A stretch of 64,000 nucleotides of DNA from Sedimentitalea nanhaiensis DSM 24252 (GTDB lineage: Bacteria; Pseudomonadota; Alphaproteobacteria; Rhodobacterales; Rhodobacteraceae), in NCBI RefSeq assembly GCF_000473225.1, contig NZ_KI421509.1, positions 3,593,421 through 3,657,420 on the forward strand, given 5' to 3'. Below, piece by piece: positions 1-8,207 of the stretch. The translations under genes and the position numbers were made by a program. How positions within the stretch are numbered: position 1 is the stretch's first letter; every line of letters begins with the position of its first letter. The notes beneath the pieces were generated by a model that was not told the origin of the DNA, ran no database searches, and was given only the letters and a program-made list of their open reading frames with translations.

Positions 1-520
1 CATGCGTTTGCAGCAGATAGGCCCGCACCAAGAAGGCGCGGCTGTGCGACAGCTTGATATGGGCGACCTGAAGCTTGATCCGCTCGCCGCCAACATAGGC
101 CCAGTCCTCGCTCCAATCGAATTGAAACGCCTCGCCAGGCTGGAACACCAGCGGAACGAAGACCCCGCGGTCAGTCGTGTGATACGCGCGTTGCCGTTCA
201 CCCTTCCAGTCCCGCACAAAGGCCGCGACCCGCTCATATGAGCCATCAAAGCCAAGCTGCACCAGATCGGCATGCATCTGCTTGGCAGTCCGCCGCTCCT
301 TGCGTGTTTTGCGCTGCTCAGACAGCAACCAAGCTGTCAGCTTCTCAGCATACGGATCCAGCTTGCTCGGCCGGTCCGGTCTCTGGAATTCGGGTTCGAC
401 AATCCCGGCCCGCAGATATTTCTTGATCGTGTTGCGAGACACGCCTGTTCGCCGCGCAATCTCGCGAATGGGCATCTTGTCTCGCAGCGCCCATTTCCGA
501 ATGACCCTCAAAAATCCCAT
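1..520 (-). CDS. istA: IS21 transposase IstA, N-terminal part (runs off window)
   Basis: Reverse-strand reading from the ATG at 518-520 gives 173 residues open to the window edge. The N-terminus carries a helix-turn-helix (IREIARRTGVSRNTIKKYLR, about residues 18-37). It continues into the start of the DDE integrase core (FQFDWSEDWAYVGGERIKL, about 135-153), where the first catalytic Asp is expected. This layout is characteristic of IstA of the IS21 family, which works with the ATPase IstB. The rest of the protein is not visible, so activity cannot be judged. Confidence 0.85.
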   Translation of the reverse strand, partial: MGFLRVIRKWALRDKMPIREIARRTGVSRNTIKKYLRAGIVEPEFQRPDRPSKLDPYAEKLTAWLLSEQRKTRKERRTAKQMHADLVQLGFDGSYERVAAFVRDWKGERQRAYHTTDRGVFVPLVFQPGEAFQFDWSEDWAYVGGERIKLQVAHIKLSHSRAFLVRAYLLQTH

Positions 521-573
521 GTCTACCACTCCAATAGCCCCCAGCTGAATCAAGCAGGGGCAAGGTTGCACAT

Positions 574-626
574 GGGTCAATTCTCAATGACAATTTCTGC
601 AGTTGCCGGGTCAGTTCTCAGTGACA
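574..626. repeat. IS21 end repeats (two 19-bp copies)
   Basis: Two copies of GGGTCARTTCTCARTGACA, differing at two positions, lie at 574-592 and 608-626, between istA and the interrupted methyltransferase gene. IS21-family ends carry such repeated transposase-binding sites. The outer copy marks the element boundary. Confidence 0.75.
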
Positions 627-627
627 A

Positions 628-2472
628 TCAACAGTTTAAGCGCCTGACGACCATGTCACTCATATTCAATAGGTAGGAATTGATGTGCGAAGAGGGTGTC
701 TTCAGATCGCCATCAAAGAGAACCTTCGGCGCATTGGAGCGGTTTCTGATTCCAACGATAACGCACATCACGGCGGCATTGGCCGATGCGTTGTTGCGCC
801 ATTTGAAGGTGCGATGTGCAAAACCGATTTCGCGCCCGCCTCCAAGAATCAAAGGCCATATGGTTGAGGCAGCATCGCCTTGCGCAATCGAGTTTGTTGC
901 CACGAGCGCTGCCTGTGCAGGGCGATCGTCAATGTACTGCCCTGCCTTGTAGAACCAGCCGACCACGTAGTCGAATGCCTTATAGTTCACCCCCAAATCA
1001 CCAAAGAGAAGATCCTTATCGGCCTTATGCGATGCCTCTTGCTGCGCTTTGCCCAAGAACGGTGGATTGCCAGCGATGAAGACCTCTTCGCCGTCGCTTG
1101 GGGGTGGGCAAACGCGGTTCCAGTTCAATCTCAGTGAGTTTTCGCAAACGATGTTTCCGCCATCTCGCAGGGGCAGCGCCGGGGCTGTATTTCCGAACAT
1201 TTCACCGAACCGCGCATTGGCCTGATATTCGGCAATGAAAAGCGCCAGCTTAGCCGTCTCTGCCGCGAAATCCGTGATCTCGATGCCGTAGAAATTCGCC
1301 AGCCGCACGCCAGAGAACATCTGCGCCGATGCCCCGCCATCAAGTTGCGCCAGACGCTCCAGCACGCGCATCTCCCGCGCACGAAGCTCGCGATAGGCGA
1401 CGACAAGGAAGTTGCCCGATCCACAGGCCGGGTCGAACACCCGGATCCCCTCGATCCGTTTCAGCACGCGCACCAGCGCCTTTCGGCTATCGCCGGCCTT
1501 CTCGATCTGCTCATCCAGATCATCAAGGAACAGCGGCCCCAGAACCTTGAGGATGTTCGGCACCGAGGTGTAGTGCATCCCCAGTTCGGACCTTTTGTCC
1601 GGTTCGGCGACCGACTGGATCATGGACCCGAAGATGTCCGGGTTGATCTCTTGCCAATCGAGCTGGCAGGCGTCCTGAAGGTAGCGATAGGCCCCGCGGT
1701 CGAATTTCGGCACATCCAGTGTATCGGCGAAAAGTCCGCCGTTCACGTAGGGAAAGGCGTCAGCCCATGCCGGCAGTTTTTGACGCTGGCCCTTTGGGAG
1801 GTTCATCGCTGCGAAGGCCGACGCGATGCAGGACTGCGCCTCCTCCCCTTTGTCGCCCGCATGGGTGAAGATGAGGCGCGAGAACAGGTTGTTTTCAAAG
1901 ATGCCCACGTCTTCTGCGAACATGCAAAAGATCAACCGCGTCATCAGCTGGTTCAGGTCATGCCGCCGTTCCGGTGTCTTCCAGTCCGGGTTCTTCTTGA
2001 GAAGCGCATCATAGAGCTTGGCCAGTCGCCCCGCCGCCTTGACGTCGACCTCGTTTTCCTCCGCCGCCTTGTAGCGCGACATGCCAGCCGCTGGCAGGAA
2101 GAATCCGAAGTGATGATGCAAGTCCGCGAACTTGATGTGCAAGCTGTCGCCCGAAGCGACATGTTCGGCGGACAGGTCAACGCCATCTGTTGCGAGGAGG
2201 ATCGCCGGTTTGTGGTTGGTGGTCTTCTTGTCCGACCGGATCATCGACAGGCCCTGGTCCACCGCGCCAGGGTCGGTCACCATGGCATAGAACTTGCGGT
2301 TCATCAGGACCGCGCCGGGCACCTTCGATTTGTTGATTGTCCCACTGCGGAGCTTTGAGACCGTGGCCTGCGGACTGCCCATGGCGGCCGCGAACGAAAA
2401 CGCGAACTCGCCGCCGTCGAACGGGCGAGCGGCGATTTCTTCCAGGGCGTCTGCGATTTCTGTCGGGTTCAT
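628..2472 (-). pseudogene. MmeI-like class I SAM-dependent DNA methyltransferase, 3'-truncated by IS21
   Basis: The 614 residues resemble the N-terminal two thirds of MmeI-like DNA methyltransferases, some of which are type IIG restriction-modification enzymes. Motif I is DPACGSGNF near residue 350 and motif IV is NPPF near residue 470, so N6-adenine methylation is the expected chemistry. An N-terminal MmeI-N-like region and a helical spacer precede the core. Family members are usually about 900 residues; here the target-recognition and C-terminal domains are missing because the frame stops at 628-630, at or next to the IS21 end. DNA recognition is probably lost. The broken gene lies beside CBASS, so it may be a remnant of a defence system. 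Confidence 0.8.
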
Positions 2473-2740
2473 TTGGGGTCCGTCGGTAAACTCATACGAA
2501 TGCTACAGAAATTTTGGAGCGATGACGATAGCGACCGACGCCTCTGACAGCCCAATTCGGCTTTCGCCAATGAAAAAACGTGCGTTGATACTACGCAGCC
2601 ATTTGAGCCAATCGGAAATCACTGGCGATTTTGGTCCAGCGCAGCATTGTGCAGCAACCATCGACAATGTCGCAAATGAATGATCGGCACCCCGGACCTG
2701 AGGCTAAGCTGAAGAAGGTGACATCTTTAATCGGCCGGAC
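2473..2740. other. Intergenic region
   Basis: A 268-bp divergent spacer between the truncated methyltransferase gene and the exporter gene. It must hold both promoters; I see no clear operator or RNA in it. Confidence 0.5.
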
Positions 2741-3658
2741 ATGACATCGATCACCACAGCCCCTTCCACTGCGGATGCCCACAAATACGGTGTGCTCTTC
2801 GTATTTGCGGCGGGTGTGCTGTGGTCGACCGTCGGCCTCGGTATTCGCCTGATCGAAGACGCCGTCGTGTGGCAGATACTGCTCTACCGGTCGATCAGCC
2901 TGTCGCTGTTTCTCTACGTGCTTATCCGCGTGCGGTCTGGCGAAAGCCCATTTGTTCAGATCCGCCGCATCGGCGCCCCCGCCGTAATTGCGGGGCTCTC
3001 ACTGGTCGCGGCCTATTCCGGCGGCATCTACGCGATCCAGAACACCTCGGTCGCAAACGCAATGCTACTGTTTGCGACCGCACCGTTTATGGCCGCTGTG
3101 CTCGGATGGATCGTGCTACGAGAACCTGTCCGCGCCGCAACCTGGATAGCGATTGCCGTCGCAATCGGCGGGATCGGGATCATGGTCGCCGACAAGTCGG
3201 GAGGCGTCGCCCTGAAAGGCAGCCTTGCCGCGCTTGGATCGGCCTTTGGCTTCGCGGTCTTCACCGTGGCCCTGCGATGGGGGCGAACCGGTGAGATGCT
3301 GCCAGCGGTCTTTCTTTCGGGTCTCTTCGCGATCGCCATCACCTTGGCGATATGCCTTGGCCTTGGCCTCCCGCTGGTTCTGAGCCTCAATGACGGGGGC
3401 ATCGCCATGGGCATGGGCGTGTTCCAAGTCGGGGCTGGCCTGATCCTCTACACACTGGGCTCGCGCAGCCTCCCCGCGGCAGAACTCGCCCTGTTGTCCC
3501 TTGCCGAAGTCTTGCTCGGCCCGCTCTGGGTCTGGCTGTTCCTCGGGGAAACCGCGAGTGCGAATACGTTGATCGGCGGTGCTGTTCTGCTCGCGGCCAT
3601 TGCGGGCAATGCGCTTTCGGGTAAGCGAAGAAAACCACCGCCAATCACGGCTCCTTAG
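2741..3658 (+). CDS. EamA/DMT-family inner-membrane transporter
   Basis: A 305-residue, strongly hydrophobic protein with about ten predicted membrane helices in two repeated halves, the EamA (drug/metabolite transporter) architecture and length. The second half carries the usual conserved tract near its end (SLAEVLLGPLWVWLFLGE, about residues 250-267). Members export small metabolites or drugs; no substrate can be read from the sequence. It starts at the ATG at 2741 and stands alone, transcribed away from the methyltransferase and toward the CBASS operon. Nothing links it functionally to either. Confidence 0.85.
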   Translation: MTSITTAPSTADAHKYGVLFVFAAGVLWSTVGLGIRLIEDAVVWQILLYRSISLSLFLYVLIRVRSGESPFVQIRRIGAPAVIAGLSLVAAYSGGIYAIQNTSVANAMLLFATAPFMAAVLGWIVLREPVRAATWIAIAVAIGGIGIMVADKSGGVALKGSLAALGSAFGFAVFTVALRWGRTGEMLPAVFLSGLFAIAITLAICLGLGLPLVLSLNDGGIAMGMGVFQVGAGLILYTLGSRSLPAAELALLSLAEVLLGPLWVWLFLGETASANTLIGGAVLLAAIAGNALSGKRRKPPPITAP

Positions 3659-3741
3659 AACCGCAACCTACGGCCCATTCCGGGCATTTGCGGTGCCACG
3701 CCGCGCTGCGTTGCGGCGTTCTTGTCTCCAGACATTGGATG

Positions 3742-4221
3742 CTAGACGCCAGTATCAGCCTCAAGTCTTGACCATGCGCTGACACTGTGAAGTGAAACAT
3801 GCAAACCCTTTGGAGGCCCGGCTGTTCCGACAATCACCATCGCGAATGCATTCAGCTCATGCTTTGAGCGAGCGAACAGGTCAGCCATTGATGAAATGTC
3901 AGTTTCAGAAGGGGTGGGAATGGGTTGCGGGTGAGTGTGCCAATCTCCGAAATAGTGCAGCCCAGATTTGTGCAATGTGCTGATCTCCCGGCGTTCCGCA
4001 AAACGGTCTGCGATAAAAAAGAAGCGCCCTCGTCGGTCGGACCGCCTCGGACCGGTTGCCAGCTTGACTTGGATGCATTGACCTTCGACCGCGCCAAATA
4101 GCTGCCCACCAGCTTCAGGCATTTTCGGGTCCAACTGTCGCCATTTAGCAAGGTGATCGAGAACATCCTGTTCTAGGGTCAGAAATTGCCCACTTTCTCC
4201 AACAGGGTAGCGAATACTCAT
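3742..4221 (-). CDS. cap3: CBASS Cap3-like JAMM deconjugating peptidase
   Basis: A 159-residue JAB/MPN metallopeptidase. The zinc-site signature is intact: Glu36 in EAGGQLFG, then HTHPQPIPTPSETD with His95, His97 and Asp108. In type II CBASS the Cap3 isopeptidase removes the CD-NTase from its conjugates and so counters Cap2. Its ATG overlaps the stop of cap2 (ATGA), implying translational coupling as last gene of cdn-cap2-cap3. I used the ATG at 4221 because of that overlap, rather than upstream in-frame starts inside cap2. Confidence rests on the motif plus the adjoining E2-E1 and CD-NTase genes. Confidence 0.9.
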   Translation of the reverse strand: MSIRYPVGESGQFLTLEQDVLDHLAKWRQLDPKMPEAGGQLFGAVEGQCIQVKLATGPRRSDRRGRFFFIADRFAERREISTLHKSGLHYFGDWHTHPQPIPTPSETDISSMADLFARSKHELNAFAMVIVGTAGPPKGLHVSLHSVSAWSRLEADTGV

Positions 4222-5981
4222 TCTTCTCCGCAAAAAGCACAGTCTACCTTTTGCCTCCACTCAAATCTCCTCGTTCCGCCGAACTCAGGAACGTCAGAAA
4301 AGCAATTTAGGAAGTCCGGGTTGAAGCGCCCTCCTTGCTCGGCAATTTCTTCCTTCGAAGCCCAGTAAACGGCCTCTGTCCCGAGGTGCATCTCACCAAG
4401 CAGTGCTTTCGTTGAGGTCTTCGCCACTAAGGCCGCTACCCCTGACAACGATACTGGCCCATATGGTTGAAAACTGGCTCCACAATGGGGCTGTTTGCGC
4501 GTCGTCTCGGTGTCCCACTCACACACTGTTTGTCGCGCCCTCCCGAAATGGTCCATGCCGCAAGCAAAACATGGGCCGTTGGAGCCGATCAATACGGCGT
4601 GTCCTGCCACAGAAAAAGGTTCCGCCCACCCATAGATCACAGGGGGGAAACCCGCTTCGTTCCTAGCCACTTGGTTCAGCCTGCCTTCAGCCACCCAACT
4701 GCCAACCGTGGACACGATCAAATCGGTGTTGTGGAAAATCTCAGAACGTTTGCTATAGAGCGATTGCCAGTCCTCGGCAAAGTACTGGATTGAGCGCATA
4801 TGCGGGAAGTCACCAGCCAATTTTTCTGCCAGTGACTTGGCTTTAAACGTCCTGACTTGCGAGACCCCGAGTATATGACGCCCAACATTGGGATAGTCCA
4901 GGAGTTCCGGGTCGACCAACGTGATCGAGCCAACACCCGTCTTGGCAAGAAGCAAAGCAACCTCGCTTCCCAGTGACCCCGCGCCGATCATCAGAACACG
5001 CTTGTCAAACAACGGGGCGACTGTAGCGGTGTCACGCCCATGTATCCACGATGGGTCCGCGCGCATAGTTTCGTGGCGCTCAACCTTGTTCCCCCCGAAC
5101 AGCCGCTGCATTCGGATATGGGTCGGTACCTTTCCAGGCCGAAAGCCCTGCTGCACCATGTCTGGGCGTCGCCCGGCTTTCATACTCTGTTTGACGGGAG
5201 GCATAACTTCGACGGCGAAAAACACCGGCCCATCATCCGTGCGCCCCTCGAAAGAAACGGTGAACTTGTCATCAGCGGTTACAGCCGCGTCTTCCAGCAG
5301 TTCTATGGATTCGGGTGCCAGCTCCCGCAAGAAGCGCAGAATCGCCGCACCCGACCTCGGGTATTCCGAAGGCAGAATAGGCCTATTGAGGGCGATGTGT
5401 GTCGCGGTGTTGAATTTGTAGTCCTTCTTGTTCCCCGGAAAACGGTTGCGAAGCCAACTCTCCAAGGCCGTGTGGTCATCTGCCAGATAGTAGTCACCTG
5501 TACTGCACCACAGGGACACCCGACGGGAGGGACCGCCGGGCGACAGGAGGCTGACGATGTTTTTGCCTCCATCAGTTTTGCTCCAATAAGAATCGAACTC
5601 GTCCGCGAAATCACTGATAAACGCGTCGTCGTATGAAGCGACGATCAATCGAGTGGCTTCTTTTATAGCGCCCCATATTAACCCTTTGGGGTTCAAAGGA
5701 TTGTGCTCTGTCCCCGGTGGGTAAAGGCAAAATGCACCGTCTTTTTCGATGTGCGGATATTGCATAAACCGAAATTTTTCGTTGCAGTACACGCGCGGCT
5801 TTGTCCACGGGAAATTCTGCAAGAGCACCACTTGCAGATCAAATCGGTCAGCTTGATGTTCAAATGGGACAACCCATCCGTGGATTGGGTCCTTGGCCTC
5901 GTATCGAGACAATTCGCCCTGCGTGAGGTCTCGCGCATTCGGACATTGAGCGAGCACCCAGCGGGATAACTCAGCTATCAT
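4218..5981 (-). CDS. cap2: CBASS Cap2-like E2-E1 fusion (ubiquitin-like conjugation enzyme)
   Basis: About 587 residues. The N-terminal part has an E2-like fold signature with the probable catalytic Cys in DGAFCLYPPG (about residue 85). A linker follows, then a ThiF/E1 adenylation domain with the nucleotide-binding GAGSLGSE (about 333-340). Cys residues near 470 (PCFACGMDHF) and in the following loop are candidates for the E1 cysteine or zinc ligands. Cap2 conjugates the C-terminus of the CD-NTase to cellular targets, which primes signal synthesis. It lies directly downstream of the CD-NTase and overlaps cap3. A TTG at 6011 in the same frame could be the true start; neither has a good ribosome site. 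Confidence 0.9.
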   Translation of the reverse strand: MIAELSRWVLAQCPNARDLTQGELSRYEAKDPIHGWVVPFEHQADRFDLQVVLLQNFPWTKPRVYCNEKFRFMQYPHIEKDGAFCLYPPGTEHNPLNPKGLIWGAIKEATRLIVASYDDAFISDFADEFDSYWSKTDGGKNIVSLLSPGGPSRRVSLWCSTGDYYLADDHTALESWLRNRFPGNKKDYKFNTATHIALNRPILPSEYPRSGAAILRFLRELAPESIELLEDAAVTADDKFTVSFEGRTDDGPVFFAVEVMPPVKQSMKAGRRPDMVQQGFRPGKVPTHIRMQRLFGGNKVERHETMRADPSWIHGRDTATVAPLFDKRVLMIGAGSLGSEVALLLAKTGVGSITLVDPELLDYPNVGRHILGVSQVRTFKAKSLAEKLAGDFPHMRSIQYFAEDWQSLYSKRSEIFHNTDLIVSTVGSWVAEGRLNQVARNEAGFPPVIYGWAEPFSVAGHAVLIGSNGPCFACGMDHFGRARQTVCEWDTETTRKQPHCGASFQPYGPVSLSGVAALVAKTSTKALLGEMHLGTEAVYWASKEEIAEQGGRFNPDFLNCFSDVPEFGGTRRFEWRQKVDCAFCGEE

Positions 5982-6017
5982 GAGATCCGTAGGTTCAGAC
6001 GGCCCAGTCAATGCCGA

Positions 6018-7262
6018 CTACCCGTAGCGGCCTCCGCCCTGCTTGTTCACAGCGGCGAGGTCATTGCTTTGCTCAGCGTCAACCTTTTCCACAATCCCCA
6101 AAGTAAGGGCAGCAGGTGCAGCCAACTTGCTTGCCTTTGTCTCAAGGCCAGCGTCGGGCACATAGAGGGTGAGATCGTCTGGGATACGCCCGCCAAATTG
6201 GTTTTGTAGGGCTTCGAAAGCTGCCGCGCGGTCTGACGTCTGTGTCAGCGCGTCTTTCAGACGCTCAGCAAGCACTCTGGCCTTCGCAACGAAATCTCTG
6301 CGTTCCTCAGGTGACCAACCCTGATCCAACCGTGCGCCTTCTACGACCGGGTTTGGAATGCCATTGGCGAGAAAGTCGGGCAAGTCTTCCGCGACTCGCA
6401 ACAACGCCAAATCGTCCCTATCGCTGGCAATTGCTGCCGACGCCTTCTCAAAGACCGACACGACTGCGGCCATGAGGGCAATCGATGCCAATCTTCCTTC
6501 GGGCCATTGGAAGTCTTTCCAGCCCTTTAGATAGCGGCTGACGGTTCGGACCTGCTCGCCGTATTGTTTCACGGCATCGACAAACCAGTCTTCGAGTTTT
6601 CGCGGGTCGGATTTCATCCAACCCTCGTTGCGGTGCGCCAGCATCATCTCGTCGTGAGACAACATTCTATACGCAGTATCTTCCATCATTAGTTCGGCTG
6701 TGAAGTCTACACCACGACTTTGGGCATCTTTCACGATGCGCTGAAAATCCGTATCCGGCACCGAGTAAAGTGCGAGGTCGGTATGCATGGTGTTGTCAAT
6801 CTTGACTCGGATGCACGAAGGCTTGTCCGTTACGAGTTGCCACCCCTTCTTGTCGCAAAGGGGCGCTAGGATGCGTTCGATAATGAAAAAGTAGGCTGCG
6901 CTTTGGATCACAGGGGATCTGTCTCCGCCTTTTTGAAAATAGGAAACGGGCATGAATAGCCCATCGTCCAAGTCGATCTCCTGAGGCGGCACATGCGCAG
7001 GTTGGTTGCACGTGTGGTATGAGAAGCTGCCCTGCATCTTGAACTTCGGTGTCTGGTAGCTCCGCACAAGTACTGGCGCTTGATCTTCGAACAGAGCCTG
7101 ATCACCCAGAGCCTTCGCAAATGACCCAAACTGAGAGGAGATTTCGCTGCGAATGTCATCCCGAGCGTTTCGCAGTGTCTGTTCCTGCTCCTCTGAAAGG
7201 TTCAATGCGAACTTGTAACCCGAGGGCCGGGACACAAAGGCTCTATGTGCGTTAACAGGCAT
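6018..7262 (-). CDS. CBASS cyclic-oligonucleotide synthase (CD-NTase, DncV-like)
   Basis: A 414-residue CD-NTase. The polymerase-beta-type active site reads GSFSYHT (78-84), EIDLDDG (95-101, metal ligands Asp97 and Asp99) and the third Asp in HTDLALY (Asp162). On phage infection such enzymes make a cyclic di- or trinucleotide that switches on an effector. The protein ends in GGGRYG, a Gly-terminated tail expected of a CD-NTase that Cap2 conjugates. It is first of the operon cdn-cap2-cap3 and starts about 100 bp from the divergent effector. I place it nearest DncV-like enzymes from its partners; the nucleotide product cannot be read. Confidence 0.9.
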   Translation of the reverse strand: MPVNAHRAFVSRPSGYKFALNLSEEQEQTLRNARDDIRSEISSQFGSFAKALGDQALFEDQAPVLVRSYQTPKFKMQGSFSYHTCNQPAHVPPQEIDLDDGLFMPVSYFQKGGDRSPVIQSAAYFFIIERILAPLCDKKGWQLVTDKPSCIRVKIDNTMHTDLALYSVPDTDFQRIVKDAQSRGVDFTAELMMEDTAYRMLSHDEMMLAHRNEGWMKSDPRKLEDWFVDAVKQYGEQVRTVSRYLKGWKDFQWPEGRLASIALMAAVVSVFEKASAAIASDRDDLALLRVAEDLPDFLANGIPNPVVEGARLDQGWSPEERRDFVAKARVLAERLKDALTQTSDRAAAFEALQNQFGGRIPDDLTLYVPDAGLETKASKLAAPAALTLGIVEKVDAEQSNDLAAVNKQGGGRYG

Positions 7263-7362
7263 TAAACTGTCCCTTTTCTGGTCTTATCTTGTGGTGGTGA
7301 CGCCGCTTGCCCATATACTTGGGGGCACTGGACCGAGTCTTCAATACCAGAGGTTGAGCATC

Positions 7363-8091
7363 GTGGCAAAGTTTGTTTCCCTTTCGTTCTGGATCACCTT
7401 GGCGGTCTATCTGGCTTTGGCCTCACCGCTTGCCGTTGGCTGGATCGAGACTTGGCTTGCCGCCAACTTGCCTGTTCTGGGATCACCAGTTGCCAACCTT
7501 CTGACTTCTAGAGTTGTCGCGGGGGTCATCTGGGGTAGCATTGCACTGTTCATCGTCGCACCAGGCTGGCGTCTTCTTTGGAAGCTACCCTTGGCGGGGC
7601 GTTGGTTCGCAAATCGCTACTTTCCTGACCTGAACGGCAAATGGGTTGTGACGATCCAATCCAATTGGCCAATTGTGGAGCACCTGAAGAATGCCGCCGC
7701 GAGTAAAGGGATTACGTTCGATCCTTTCACCAATGAGCTTCCCGATCTGCTCGAAGCGAGTTTCGACGTTAAGATCAAGCAATCGTGGTTTCGGACAGAC
7801 GTGGTGTTCCTGCCCAATGACAAGACGCCCTTGCTAAGTTCCGAAACAATCTCGGTCGAATTCTTCAAGTCTGATAGTGGGAAGAAGTCTATTGCGTGGA
7901 TTTTTGAGCAGACCAACAAGCAAGATAACACTCAGCGCCTTGCGGTTACTGACCAGCCGAAGTTCCACGGCTCTGCGGTACTCACCGTGAATGAGGACGC
8001 GACTGAACTTCAGGGACAATACTGGCAAAATCGGTCCTGGAACCATGGATTGAATGCTGCTGGCCTCATCACGATGAAACGGACAAACTAG
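7363..8091 (+). CDS. cap15: CBASS effector, Cap15-like membrane protein with beta-barrel nucleotide receptor
   Basis: About 242 residues. Two N-terminal membrane helices (about 3-25 and 48-68) precede a soluble domain opening with YFPDLNGKW and closing with LQGQYWQNRSWNHGLNAAG, the pattern of the Cap15 lipocalin-like beta-barrel that binds the CBASS nucleotide. Cap15 oligomerises in the inner membrane and disrupts it, killing the infected cell. It is transcribed divergently from the CD-NTase operon, so both share one promoter region. I chose the GTG at 7363 (AGAGG nine bases upstream) over the GTG at 7291, which adds 24 unconvincing residues. Confidence 0.85.
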   Translation: MAKFVSLSFWITLAVYLALASPLAVGWIETWLAANLPVLGSPVANLLTSRVVAGVIWGSIALFIVAPGWRLLWKLPLAGRWFANRYFPDLNGKWVVTIQSNWPIVEHLKNAAASKGITFDPFTNELPDLLEASFDVKIKQSWFRTDVVFLPNDKTPLLSSETISVEFFKSDSGKKSIAWIFEQTNKQDNTQRLAVTDQPKFHGSAVLTVNEDATELQGQYWQNRSWNHGLNAAGLITMKRTN

Positions 8092-8207
8092 TAACTGGGC
8101 AATAGCACCTCGATCAACGTCTGCTTTCTCAATCGAGACCTCGACCGGATGCTGGTACAGCAAACTTCCGCTACCCGCCCGACTAGCAGAAAATCATGCC
8201 CAACACG

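Larger units (their letters stand above)
1..626 (-). mobile_element. IS21-family insertion sequence, one end only
   Basis: The window begins inside an IS21-type element. Its transposase gene istA runs off the left edge. Outside the gene lie two near-identical sub-terminal repeats at 574-592 and 608-626 (form GGGTCARTTCTCARTGACA), the multiple end-repeats typical of IS21. The outer boundary is 626, or up to 630 if the tip reads TGATTGTCA. The element cuts the 3' part of the adjacent methyltransferase gene. The second gene (istB) and the other end lie outside the window. Confidence 0.85.

Noticed and set aside
1345-2358. Long plus-strand open frame (337 residues) across the methyltransferase gene
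   Set aside because: Antisense shadow of a gene with clear catalytic motifs; no family features of its own.
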